Positions 19,687 to 28,565 of a DNA stretch of 64,000 bases are shown here, one piece after another. Positions within the stretch are counted from its first letter, which is position 1; every line of letters begins with the position of its first letter. This stretch comes from Anatilimnocola floriformis (GTDB lineage Bacteria > Planctomycetota > Planctomycetia > Pirellulales > Pirellulaceae). The position numbers were made by a program, and so were the translations under genes. A model generated the notes under the pieces. The model was given only the letters and a program-made list of their open reading frames with translations. It made no database searches and had not been told where the DNA came from. The stretch lies in the NCBI RefSeq assembly GCF_024256385.1, contig NZ_JAMLFW010000001.1, positions 1,860,001 to 1,924,000 on the forward strand. The letters run 5' to 3'.

Positions 19687-22600
19687 GGAGATTCTCGCGG
19701 CGATTGCGGAGGGACAGGTTGCGCCTGGTCGTATGCCTGCGTGCGGATGCGCGACGCTTCTTTCAAGATCGCCAAGTCCTTGCGGCCGAGGTTGGTCTCA
19801 AAAAGTTCCAACGTGCGGATGCGCTTCTGTTGCTTCAAATCTTCAGCAATGGCGCCGGTAAATCCTCGCCCTGCAAGCGTTAGGATGCGGAGCGAATTGA
19901 TCTTCTTCACCTCATGCCACGTGCGATCGGTGAAGGGTTTGGCTCCTGCGGGTCCTTCGAGATGCAACGTGTGCAAGCCGCTCAGTTGCAACAGGCACGG
20001 GACACCGTCATCGTTCACTTCGGTGTACACAAGCGCGAGATTGGTGATCTCAGGATGTTGTTTGACGATGGACTCGAGCGTGGCGTTATCGAGCTTGATC
20101 TTGTAAAACCACAACCCACGCAACTGATGCACATCGCCCAGCAGTTGATAGTCGTCCGCGGTGCCTTTCCAGAGTGGACCAAATTTGATCCACAATTCCT
20201 GCGGCGAATGAGGGCGGTCATCTCCGGGAGCAACGACTGCGCCGAGTTCCTCGAGCTTCTTGAGGGCGGCGAAATGCCTTTCGTACTTCTCAGTGGGGAC
20301 GCGCGGCAGAATCCCAGGCAGACGCTCTTCGGCCGAGTAACGCGGCGTCAACTTGAGCTGCGAAGTCTTGCATTTTGGAGGATCCAGCCCGCGATCATAC
20401 CACTTCGATGTCACCAAACCGTACCGTGGTGATATGCCCACCGTGCCAATGAAGGCGTAAACATTCCTTCTATCCTGATAAGTGGTGGTTTGCAGTGTGC
20501 GAAGGTCGAAGGTCCACGCCGACATACTGTTTGCCGAGAGGAAGACTTCGCCGTAACGTGCTATCCCGTCGTACCCTAACGGTACACCTGCAATTTCCTC
20601 TCCCGAGAGCGACTGGCGAATCCAGGCTGCTTCCGGATCGGCTGGAGGTTTCCAGAACTCGACTCCATTTTCAGTATGCACGAGCAACTTGCCATCATGG
20701 CAATGCAGATAGTCGCCGGCATCGTAATTTGGCCTGTAGATATAGACCCCGGGGTCCTTCTTGCCGTAAATCCGCCCGGGCATCAGGCTAATCTCGAGCG
20801 TTTGCAAATCGATCAACCAAGGCCGCCGTGATTTCTGCCCCAGCAATGGCGTTCGAGCTACTAGCAATTGCGGATGTTGATCCTTGCTTTGCCAGCTTGC
20901 TACCCACTGAGGCACGAAGGCCACGTTGATGTCATCCTTCGCCTGCACATCGGCAATCCCGTTCTTTGCTTCGTGCACGATGCGAACAGCCGGCTCGTTC
21001 GGCTTGGCGCTCAAAACCGCTACCCAGCACCGGCGCTGTGAATGATCATTTTCCCGGCAAAACATCCCAATCGCGAGGCACCTGCCTGGTTCGATTGGAT
21101 GGATACGAAGACTCTGGTCGAACTTATTCGACTCAAGCGCGGCGTGACTCTGAATTAGATCGTAGGGAGGCAGACCATTCGCAGTCGTGAACTGAGCTAC
21201 TTGCTTCCCTTGCAATGAAACGAGTTGTATTCCTTTACCGCGCGTCGCCACCCAGACATTTTCACCATCCCATTTGAACTGGTGTGCCCGTCCCTCGAAG
21301 CCACGGATACTTCGAAATTCCAGCGGATCTTCACCAAAGATTCTGGTAAATCCTCCCACGTCGCGCAGAGCCCAAATTCCGAATTCAGTCCACCAAAATT
21401 CCAGATCCGGCCGCGCGGTGGCAATTCCTTGCCAGGGTTGCACTATTTCGGGCAACTCAACTTCATGGATGCCTGGAGGCAGGAGCGGCGTCGATTCGAG
21501 ATCTCTGAATCGATAGTAATTGCCGAGTGGCTGGTGCTCGCCACCTGGCGGATAGGGGCTGTTATCACCACTTACCACGCCAACTTGTGACGTTCTGCTG
21601 TTAATCACTCGATCGGCGTAGTCGAGCATCTCGTCGGGGCTGTACCTCGTGTAAAACTCATATGCCCGCGATTTGCGAAAGGGACTGACGTCGTCGAGCT
21701 TATACCGAAAATCTGAGCGACCTTTTTGAAAGGCAGGCGCATCGGGAAAATAATACGTCGGCACCTTATCTCGCAAACGCTCGACATATTGCCGCAGTTC
21801 TCGAAACTCCTGTTTGATCTGTGCGGCGTATTCCTGTTCCTTTTCGGGTTCGTGCATAAAGTTGCGCAGATAATCCGGCAGCGGCTGGGGCTTGAGTGCA
21901 CGCCGGTTGAAGGAGTGGCGACTCAGCGCTTCGCTACGGAATAAACCTTCGGCCACCCGTCGGTAAAACGGACCCCAGGTCGGTCCGGCTGCGGCTTCGA
22001 TCCGCCGCATAGCCGCGATGGCGGCCTCTGGGCGCTCGTCGGGAAAACGCCAACGCGTATGCAGACTCCCGCCGTGATCGGTGAAGACCATGCGAAAGAA
22101 CTCTGGAACCGGCTTGTCCTGCGGAAACACCTCGGCGAACAGCCAGCACCACAGCGCCATGCCACGTTCCCAATCTTCCTCGGTCTCTGGCAGTTCGGAT
22201 CCTGGCGGGACGGATGGTTGCGCACCCTCGGTAATTCTTAGCGTGCCCGCTTCCGCTGCAATGTGCAGCGCCGTCCCGGTCCACCAGGCGTGCTGGATGT
22301 CGGGGCTCCAGGTTTGTTTGCCGCCGGCGAGGACTTTGCCTTCGACTCCTTCCCACAGCAGTGGGCGAATCATGCCGTCGGTGATTTTGGGATCGAGCTG
22401 CGCGAAGCCAGGATAGAGTCGCCGGACCAGCAGTTCGGCGTTGTCGCGCGAGCTGGAGCGGGGACCGTTGACAAGCTGCACGACGAAATCGGCTTCGCGC
22501 GGGCTAAGCTTCTTCGACTTGATAACCCGCTCGGCGAGTTCTAGCAGCGTCATCCACCGCCGCTGCGTATCGGCTGGCGAACTGGGCAGGCGTGACCAAC

Positions 22601-23639
22601 GCGCCTGGGCGGTGACCACTTTGAGCTGCAAATCAAAATCATCGGGCGCGAGCAGCCAAGCCGCTTCGCGCATGCCGATGACCTGTTCCCACTGGCCGAG
22701 CATGGCAAATTGATCGGCTCGTGCTTGCAGATATTTCACCTGCTCTGCAGCGGTGAACTGTGTCTTGGCTTGTTGCTCGGGCAGCTTGGCCAGGATTTCC
22801 TTGGGCAACTCTTGCTGCAGCCAGGTGATCAATTCCGGCAGCGGCCGATTGAGTTTCTTGAGGACGCGTTCTTCTTCACCAGCCGCGGATAATGCGACTT
22901 TGAGCGAGCCTTGCGGCGCGGCGCCTTTCTCGGCTTTCATCACAAATTCACCGCCGATGGTCAGCGCGACGAGCTGTGCTTTCCGTTTCTCGTCGGCGAT
23001 TTCGAGTTCGCGGCGGATGCTCCGCGCTTCCTCGAGTTCGACGGCCACGACGCCTTCGCGGGCCATCAGTCCTTGCTGCAGTAACGCTGCGAACGCCGAT
23101 TGGTACTGATCAAATTCAAACGTGAGATTCCGCGACACAAACGGCGGCACGGCGACAACAGCCCGCACTCCCTTTGCAAAATCGCGCTGCGTCGACAACA
23201 CGCACTCAACCAACTGCGGCAACGTTTCTTCCAGCTTGCCATCGGCAGGCCAATACTCAACGCGGAGTCGCATTCCATACTTGCTCTCGCACACCACGGC
23301 GCGAATGAATTGCCGATCCTCGCGTTTTTCGTGGGCCAACATCAGCAGCGCATCGGCCTTGAGCATGGCGCTAAGCTTCAATCGCAACTTGGTCTCCGCA
23401 TTGCCGAAGGCCTGCGCCAACTCCTGCTCCTGAATGATTTTTTCCAGATCCTGCCGCGATACGAGCTCTACTTTATTTTTCTGCGACAACTCCGCCGTCA
23501 CCAAATCCGGCAAACCAGTCGCCTCGACGGATGCCGTGGCAATCACTCCCCAATTTTGCAAACCAGTCCGCTCCTCGGCGGTGCAAACGCAAGTGGCGGT
23601 CAGGATCAGGCTGACCGCAATAACAGACAAACAACGCAT
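19683..23639 (-). CDS. Large exported CsgG-like/propeller paralogue 3 with leucine-rich tail
   Basis: 1318 residues, the longest and most divergent of the paralogues. Signal peptide about 1-21. The CsgG-like half (LVSRQDLEKIIQEQELAQAF, LKADALLMLAHEK) precedes the second half (AVVAVPPFVSRNLTFEFDQY, VVAVELEEARSIRRELEIA). A helical region follows (LGQWEQVIGMREAAWLLAPD), then propeller-like blades (WDGENVWVATRGKGIQLV, GYDGIARYGEVFLSANS). The last 200 or so residues are an extra module with LRR-like spacing (LRGLWFYKIKLDNATLESI, LSGLHTLHLEG, LRILTLAGRGFTG, IRTLELFETNLGRKDL), which the other paralogues lack. Planctomycetes use such repeats as binding surfaces. It couples to paralogue 2 by an ATGA overlap. 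A 54-base gap separates it from the broken paralogue upstream. Confidence 0.86.
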   Translation of the reverse strand: MRCLSVIAVSLILTATCVCTAEERTGLQNWGVIATASVEATGLPDLVTAELSQKNKVELVSRQDLEKIIQEQELAQAFGNAETKLRLKLSAMLKADALLMLAHEKREDRQFIRAVVCESKYGMRLRVEYWPADGKLEETLPQLVECVLSTQRDFAKGVRAVVAVPPFVSRNLTFEFDQYQSAFAALLQQGLMAREGVVAVELEEARSIRRELEIADEKRKAQLVALTIGGEFVMKAEKGAAPQGSLKVALSAAGEEERVLKKLNRPLPELITWLQQELPKEILAKLPEQQAKTQFTAAEQVKYLQARADQFAMLGQWEQVIGMREAAWLLAPDDFDLQLKVVTAQARWSRLPSSPADTQRRWMTLLELAERVIKSKKLSPREADFVVQLVNGPRSSSRDNAELLVRRLYPGFAQLDPKITDGMIRPLLWEGVEGKVLAGGKQTWSPDIQHAWWTGTALHIAAEAGTLRITEGAQPSVPPGSELPETEEDWERGMALWCWLFAEVFPQDKPVPEFFRMVFTDHGGSLHTRWRFPDERPEAAIAAMRRIEAAAGPTWGPFYRRVAEGLFRSEALSRHSFNRRALKPQPLPDYLRNFMHEPEKEQEYAAQIKQEFRELRQYVERLRDKVPTYYFPDAPAFQKGRSDFRYKLDDVSPFRKSRAYEFYTRYSPDEMLDYADRVINSRTSQVGVVSGDNSPYPPGGEHQPLGNYYRFRDLESTPLLPPGIHEVELPEIVQPWQGIATARPDLEFWWTEFGIWALRDVGGFTRIFGEDPLEFRSIRGFEGRAHQFKWDGENVWVATRGKGIQLVSLQGKQVAQFTTANGLPPYDLIQSHAALESNKFDQSLRIHPIEPGRCLAIGMFCRENDHSQRRCWVAVLSAKPNEPAVRIVHEAKNGIADVQAKDDINVAFVPQWVASWQSKDQHPQLLVARTPLLGQKSRRPWLIDLQTLEISLMPGRIYGKKDPGVYIYRPNYDAGDYLHCHDGKLLVHTENGVEFWKPPADPEAAWIRQSLSGEEIAGVPLGYDGIARYGEVFLSANSMSAWTFDLRTLQTTTYQDRRNVYAFIGTVGISPRYGLVTSKWYDRGLDPPKCKTSQLKLTPRYSAEERLPGILPRVPTEKYERHFAALKKLEELGAVVAPGDDRPHSPQELWIKFGPLWKGTADDYQLLGDVHQLRGLWFYKIKLDNATLESIVKQHPEITNLALVYTEVNDDGVPCLLQLSGLHTLHLEGPAGAKPFTDRTWHEVKKINSLRILTLAGRGFTGAIAEDLKQQKRIRTLELFETNLGRKDLAILKEASRIRTQAYDQAQPVPPQSPRESP

Positions 23640-23693
23640 GAATCACCGAAAAACTAGCTGACAAAACAAACAAAGCGCAAAACTAAGTGCGGA

Positions 23694-24596
23694 TTACTTG
23701 GAAGGAGTAAAATTGAGGCGATAGAGTTTCTCGTCACGTTCCTTGCGGACCATCACAACCGGACCGTAATGGCTGGTGTGGTAGATCGCGCGGATCTCGC
23801 TGGTCTTGCTCAAGTCGACGCCGAAGTTTTCATTCACACCTGAGCCGAAGGCCATTTGGCCTGAAAAAAACCAGGCAGGTTTGTCAACAACGGTCTGCAG
23901 TGCGCCGGTCGAAACATCGGCAAGTAACCACTTCTTGCCGATGATGTGCACTCCGCGTTCGTCGATTGACAGCCAACCCTCGGGGCAGCCTTTCACGAAC
24001 GTTTCCTTTTCCTTGCCTGGGTAGCGCACCCGCATTAAATCAGGTTGCTGGGGCGACCGCCCTTCGAAAAAGTAAACAGCGTCATCGGCCTGTAGACTGA
24101 GCCGGCGTGTATACAAATCAAAGACGCGAGTGCTGTACTTCACAACGTGCGCATCCTTCGTAACGGGATCGATGATGAGCGGATGGCTCGTCACGATGCC
24201 AGAGTTCGCTTGCCGGCCGATAAAGATCAGGCTGTGCTTGCCACCAGGCTGTCGCAGAGTGAAAACCTGCGCGGGCGTGAACGAGAGACGGGGATTCTGC
24301 AGCTGATCAGCCTCGGCGCCGGTGGCGATCTCACGGGCTTCGAAGATGATCTCGAACTTCGGCTTTCTGGCCGCGGTTACTTCGGCAGTCGCCACCCATG
24401 TTCGGCCGGAGTAGCCAACGACGCAGATTCGCCCTGGTTCGATTACTGCCAGCCGCATTTGGCCTTCTTGCACTTCGAATTCGGGCATCCCGTCCTGGTT
24501 CGAAAATTCGACGGCTTTTTCCCGCGGCGTCGATCGCCACCAACATCCAGTTGCGCGGCTCACGCGAGCCTGCAAACCAGACATAACGCCCGTCAA
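23694..24596 (-). CDS. C-terminal part of broken CsgG-like/propeller paralogue 4
   Basis: This frame continues the product of the 24331-26451 frame after a +1 shift at the A5 run (plus-strand T5 at 24516-24520). The propeller-like text resumes at about REKAVEFSNQDGMPEF and goes on with EPGRICVVGYSGRTWVATA, matching EPGRVCAAGGFGRSWIGTI of paralogue 2. The first 18 or so residues of the open frame overlap the other frame and are probably not translated as such. The frame carries about 290 residues of blades and ends normally at a stop at 23694. Joined, the product would be about 910 residues, in line with its paralogues. It is either a recent lesion or a one-base sequencing error. Confidence 0.7.
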   Translation of the reverse strand: MTGVMSGLQARVSRATGCWWRSTPREKAVEFSNQDGMPEFEVQEGQMRLAVIEPGRICVVGYSGRTWVATAEVTAARKPKFEIIFEAREIATGAEADQLQNPRLSFTPAQVFTLRQPGGKHSLIFIGRQANSGIVTSHPLIIDPVTKDAHVVKYSTRVFDLYTRRLSLQADDAVYFFEGRSPQQPDLMRVRYPGKEKETFVKGCPEGWLSIDERGVHIIGKKWLLADVSTGALQTVVDKPAWFFSGQMAFGSGVNENFGVDLSKTSEIRAIYHTSHYGPVVMVRKERDEKLYRLNFTPSK

Positions 24597-26451
24597 AGAC
24601 CACCGAAGAAATATGCAAATTGGTGGGATAGGAGTAGAAGTCGCTCCATTCGCCTTTGGTGCGCATCGCCGCCACTAAGCCGTTGCTGCTGAACACATCC
24701 ATTCCAGGGAAGGCCGGCCAGCCGCCATCGAACGAAACACGACTCCGCGTACTCCGTTGCCTGTTTTTGATCGTGAGCAACTCCAAGCGAGGATCGAGTT
24801 CGGTCGGCTCAGGAGGAGGCCTTCGCCTGTCGATTTCGGCCTTGTTCTGCCGGTTCTTTTCCAATTGCCGCCGCATGACCTCCGCCGTTGCTTGCAGATC
24901 GGCGCGAGGAGATGCAGCGAATTCGTCGAGCAACTGACGCAACTCCGGTGACTCTTCATGGATCGCTCGCCAAAAAAACATCCGGCGAAAACGCTCAGGA
25001 AGTTCGCGTACACCTTCCCATTCCCGCGCCAGTCGACGGGCCATTGCGAATTGCTCTTCGTCCGGCATATTGCTGAAGGCAGAGGCTTCCCATTGACCAA
25101 CCTCGTCCCGATCGCCATAGCCAGCATCGGCGCGGAATCGCGCGATCCGCAGCAACGTTTCCGTGCAGCGGCGCATGGCAGCGGCTTTCAGCTCGACGAG
25201 TTCCGGCGGCGTATCCTTGCGGGGGCGCAGTGGGCCGACACCAAACATCAAGAACTCGACGACCGGATCGGTGACCACTCGCCGCTCGAGCTCGCTCTTG
25301 AGTTTCGGCACGACGCGCAGATAAGCTTCGAAGTGCTCGTGCCCACGATCGGCCAAGGAGATTTGCTGAATCAAGAATTCATTAGCTTGCTCGTAACGCA
25401 GGCTCCAAATGAAGTTGCCGCTGACGATGACGGCATCGCGGCGAACATCGGTTTGCTCGGGTGCGAGCAACAACGACGCTTCGTGCAACGCGAGTGCTTC
25501 GGCCCAGTTTCCGACTTTTTGAAACTGCCGACCGCGGACTGCCAGTGCTTTGGCCTCGTCTGCGGCAGAGAACTCCCGCGGCGCGAGCGCTTCCTTAGTT
25601 TGCAGCAGTGAAATCAACTCGCCGGTCTTCGTGACGATCCAGGCCGGCATTTCCGCGGGCGGCAGGTCCTTAGCGCCCTTCAGCGTGAGTTGCATTTCGC
25701 TTTGCAACAGCCGCAGGCTCATTCGCATGGTTTGGCTGTCGCCGCTGCCGTCGTGGCGATAACGGCCGATGACGTGCAGCGGCGGTTTGGTCAGGCGCGC
25801 GAGTTTCCTTTCTCCGGCGAGCGTCAGTTCTTTGGCGATGGCTTGCGCTTCGCCGAGTTCCACGACCAGCACGCCCGGCTGCGCGAGCAACTGCTCTTCG
25901 ACCAGCTTGGCATACGCCGTTTGCAGATAGTTGAATTCAAAACCCAAGTCCTCGCTCAGAAACGGCGGCACAGCGACAATAGTTTCGATCTTCTCGGCAT
26001 GTTTCTTCAGGCCTTGCTCGATTAATTCTTCGAGCGCGCTCACGGTCGCTTCGGTCGCCGTTTCGCTGCGGATCGACATTGTGCGTAGTCGCAACCCCTG
26101 CGTATCGCACACGACGCATTCGATCTGCGACTTCGCCTCCGGTCCGGGCAATTTGACTAACCGCAGCAGCACGAGCACATCGGCTTTCACCAGTGCACCG
26201 AGCGAGGAGCGAGCTTCGACACCGCCAGCAGAGAACGCGGCATGTAGTTCGCGCTCGGCGAGCAACTTATCGATCTGCGAGCGTTCGACCCAAGTTGCGT
26301 TGTCGCTAGCGAGGAGTCGAGCTTCGAGCAACGCAGTGACGGGGAGCTTGCTGGTATCGATCAACGCACACACGGGCGATGCGCCGGCGCGCACGCTGAT
26401 CAGCAGCATGCTAAGGAAGCAGAGTTGTGTGATGCGGGAGAAGCAGGTCAT
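24331..26451 (-). CDS. N-terminal part of broken CsgG-like/propeller paralogue 4
   Basis: From ATG 26451 (a TTG twelve codons upstream is less likely). Signal peptide about 1-24 (LCFLSMLLISVRAGA). CsgG-like half: WVERSQIDKLLAERELHAAF and LVKADVLVLL. Second half: AVPPFLSEDLGFEFNYLQ and LVVELGEAQAIAKELTLAG. Helical middle: VGNWAEALALHEASLLLAPEQ. The propeller begins (VFDGRYVWFAGSREPRNWMLV) but the frame turns into arginine-rich nonsense after AIDAAGK. In paralogue 2 the equivalent text is RVLVIDATTDKVHEIT. Reading one base later restores the family sequence. The site is GGA AAA AGC in the gene's sense; removing one A repairs it. The result is a frameshift mutation, a sequencing error or, less likely, slippage. 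Confidence 0.75.
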   Translation of the reverse strand: MTCFSRITQLCFLSMLLISVRAGASPVCALIDTSKLPVTALLEARLLASDNATWVERSQIDKLLAERELHAAFSAGGVEARSSLGALVKADVLVLLRLVKLPGPEAKSQIECVVCDTQGLRLRTMSIRSETATEATVSALEELIEQGLKKHAEKIETIVAVPPFLSEDLGFEFNYLQTAYAKLVEEQLLAQPGVLVVELGEAQAIAKELTLAGERKLARLTKPPLHVIGRYRHDGSGDSQTMRMSLRLLQSEMQLTLKGAKDLPPAEMPAWIVTKTGELISLLQTKEALAPREFSAADEAKALAVRGRQFQKVGNWAEALALHEASLLLAPEQTDVRRDAVIVSGNFIWSLRYEQANEFLIQQISLADRGHEHFEAYLRVVPKLKSELERRVVTDPVVEFLMFGVGPLRPRKDTPPELVELKAAAMRRCTETLLRIARFRADAGYGDRDEVGQWEASAFSNMPDEEQFAMARRLAREWEGVRELPERFRRMFFWRAIHEESPELRQLLDEFAASPRADLQATAEVMRRQLEKNRQNKAEIDRRRPPPEPTELDPRLELLTIKNRQRSTRSRVSFDGGWPAFPGMDVFSSNGLVAAMRTKGEWSDFYSYPTNLHISSVVFDGRYVWFAGSREPRNWMLVAIDAAGKSRRIFEPGRDARIRSARRPNAAGSNRTRANLRRWLLRPNMGGDCRSNRGQKAEVRDHLRSP

Positions 26452-26548
26452 GTTGATTCGCAGTTGTCGATCAGTGGGCCGGAACAAGCGGTACTCAGTG
26501 CTGTTCCGGCGGAATCTGCGAGCGAGCGTCCTAGCTCACGGGGGCGAA

Positions 26549-27502
26549 CTATTTCGCCGGCGTCACGATCTTCGGCAGGATGCGTTCGGCGAGGATCGCA
26601 GCCGCTTCTTGCAACGCTGCTTTGCCGGCGACTTGCTCGGTGGTGTCGATCACGCGACTGGTTTGGCGGTCGATGGCGAGGACCTTGCCGGTCTTGCGAT
26701 TGACGGCTTTGATCTCGACTCGGCCGCGCACACTCACCAGATTGCCGACGCGGCCCGCGGTTTCGCTGAAGCCTTCGCCGGTGATCAGGATGTCGGCAGC
26801 GCCCACGGCAGCTTCCTTGTTGTCGACCACTTCAAAGCCGAGGGCTTTGCAGATCATGCCGATCTCGGTTTCGGCGGCGGGATCGATCGTGGCAACCGCG
26901 ACGTGGCGTTCGGCGATTTCGATTCTCACGACGGGTTTCTTGGCAGTGCCCAGTTGCTTCTTGAGGGCTTCGATGCGATCAGCAATCGCCACCGGCTTGG
27001 CGACGAGGGTCGAAGCCTTCTCATCGACGGCCGTCGTGATCTGCTCGGCGAGCTTCTCGATCAGCGGCGCGAGTTCATCGCTGGTCTTGCCGTTGACCGA
27101 AGCACCGGCGACACGAGTCGTTTCCGTTCCCATGATTTTGGCGACCAGGTAGATCTTCTTATCCACTTGCAGCACCGAGCCGGTGATCAGCAGCTTCGCG
27201 CCGGTCAGCTGACCGACCTTCACGGCTTCGTCGGGCTTGACGGCGCCCGAGAGGCTTAGCGATTGTTCGGCAAGAGTTTTATTGAGCTCATTGCGGTCGA
27301 CAATCATCAGCTTGGGATTGGCGACGAGTTGGGCAAAGAGCACTTCGGAGACCTGCGCGCCGTAATCCTTCACACCCGCGCCGCGCTCTTCGAAGGGAAG
27401 AATCGCGACGGGATAAACCGCGTTGTCATCTTCGGCGGCTGATAACCAGCCAGCACACGAGCAGAGCGCGAGAAGCGCGACTAGGAGCAGGAATTTTTTC
27501 AT
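26549..27502 (-). CDS. CsgG-like curli-assembly/LpoB-type domain protein
   Basis: 317 residues. The N-terminus is a signal sequence with Cys residues (LLALCSCAGWLSAAED). It could be a lipoprotein signal, though the lipobox is imperfect. Residues about 28-165 match the CsgG family pattern: PVAILPFEERG, VLFAQLVANPKLMIVDRNEL, LAEQSLSLSG and LTGAKLLITGSVLQVDKK. The second half (about 185-310) is another alpha/beta module (ADILITGEGFSE, VRGRVEIKAVNRKTGKVLAID) with the spacing of FlgT/CsgG-associated C-terminal domains. CsgG-type proteins form or regulate outer-membrane secretion pores or activate cell-wall synthases. Which applies here is not visible. Its ATG overlaps the upstream stop (ATGA at 27499-27502), so it is coupled to the secreted unknown. 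Confidence 0.82.
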   Translation of the reverse strand: MKKFLLLVALLALCSCAGWLSAAEDDNAVYPVAILPFEERGAGVKDYGAQVSEVLFAQLVANPKLMIVDRNELNKTLAEQSLSLSGAVKPDEAVKVGQLTGAKLLITGSVLQVDKKIYLVAKIMGTETTRVAGASVNGKTSDELAPLIEKLAEQITTAVDEKASTLVAKPVAIADRIEALKKQLGTAKKPVVRIEIAERHVAVATIDPAAETEIGMICKALGFEVVDNKEAAVGAADILITGEGFSETAGRVGNLVSVRGRVEIKAVNRKTGKVLAIDRQTSRVIDTTEQVAGKAALQEAAAILAERILPKIVTPAK

Positions 27503-28548
27503 GGAACGACGCCTGTATTTGCAGAGGGAATGGAATTCGGTGTGACGCAGTCGATCAATTTGGAAAACAGAAAACGGGGAGTGGGCCCAGCATCCCAGTA
27601 TTCGATGAGCGGAAGAGCCACGACGACCAGCTTGGCCTGTCTGGTCTGGCTATCTCGCGGTTTTGGAGCAAATTGCAGCTCGAACCAACTCCAGCCGTCG
27701 CCTGTTGCGACTTCCACGGCGATGTCGGCGCCGCGGCCAGTGAGCGACAAACTCTGCTTGGTAGCGACGGGTTTGTCGAGCCACTGCTCATCGTCAAGTT
27801 GCTTGTCGAGTTGGTGAATGAAACTGGTTCCCTGCATCGCGATGCTGAACTTTTTTGCGCCCGGCTTGGGCAATTCAAATTCACCCGCGGTGGGAGCTAG
27901 GCACAACACAGGAATGTCATGCGCGACCGGTAGGAGCAGGTCCAGAGCTCGCTCTTCGCGAAAGGAAACTCCTTCGCCGACCAGCAGAATCCCTTCCTGC
28001 AGTTCGCTGATGGCAGCGACGTTAAAAATCTGTTCGTAAGGAAACTCCGCCGCCGTGAGAACCTTCGCCGTCTTGCCGGCAGGGTCGTAAAGTTTGATCT
28101 GCAGCTTCTTCAGCGTCTCTTTGCGATCATGGAAAGGATCACGCGGAAAAATGTGGAGTGGTTCTTCATAACTGGCGACCGGCTCACGTTCGCCGTCGCG
28201 ATACAAGTGAGCGATCAGACGCGTCGAGAAAATCACTCCAGGATTCACCGTCGGCGTCTTAAATCCGAACTCGACTGTTTCGCCGCCGTCGTAGGCGACT
28301 TCACCTTTTAACAGGCCGAGCCGCTCGCTACTGGAAAGGCCCCAGTGAAGTTTGCCTTTGACGGGTGCTGCAACGGTTACTTTGAATTGGATTTTGACTT
28401 CTTCATCGGCAAAGGCTGTGATCCACGGTGCGGTGCGAGACAACCCTGCCTTGGCTGCCACCGGTTCAGCGGCTGACAAGTGGGTGGCGAACATTGCCAG
28501 CAGCAACGCTCCCAGCAACTTCCCGCAAAATGAACCGTGACGTGGCAT
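27499..28548 (-). CDS. Secreted protein of unknown function, CsgG-cluster member
   Basis: 349 residues with a clear signal peptide (LLGALLLAMFATHLSAAEP, cleavage near 27). The first half is beta-rich (IQFKVTVAAPVKGKLHWGLS, VEFGFKTPTVNPGVIFSTRL) and reads like an immunoglobulin-like or sandwich domain. The second half alternates beta strands and helices (FNVAAISELQEGILLVGEG, HDIPVLCLAPTAGEFELP) and may form a Rossmann-like or receiver-like fold without visible catalytic residues. It lies 17 bases after the membrane protein and overlaps the CsgG-like gene by four bases, so all belong to one transcript. I do not recognise the family. Confidence 0.75.
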   Translation of the reverse strand: MPRHGSFCGKLLGALLLAMFATHLSAAEPVAAKAGLSRTAPWITAFADEEVKIQFKVTVAAPVKGKLHWGLSSSERLGLLKGEVAYDGGETVEFGFKTPTVNPGVIFSTRLIAHLYRDGEREPVASYEEPLHIFPRDPFHDRKETLKKLQIKLYDPAGKTAKVLTAAEFPYEQIFNVAAISELQEGILLVGEGVSFREERALDLLLPVAHDIPVLCLAPTAGEFELPKPGAKKFSIAMQGTSFIHQLDKQLDDEQWLDKPVATKQSLSLTGRGADIAVEVATGDGWSWFELQFAPKPRDSQTRQAKLVVVALPLIEYWDAGPTPRFLFSKLIDCVTPNSIPSANTGVVP

Positions 28549-28565
28549 GACTGGACATTCCTCTT

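Noticed and set aside
24510-24525. Programmed -1 ribosomal frameshift at G GGA AAA in paralogue 4
   Set aside because: The heptamer fits a -1 slip, but restoring the family text needs +1 (or -2), so this signal points the wrong way.
25931-27259. 442-residue plus-strand open frame across paralogue 4 and the CsgG-like gene
   Set aside because: Antisense shadow of two genes with clear signal peptides and family motifs.
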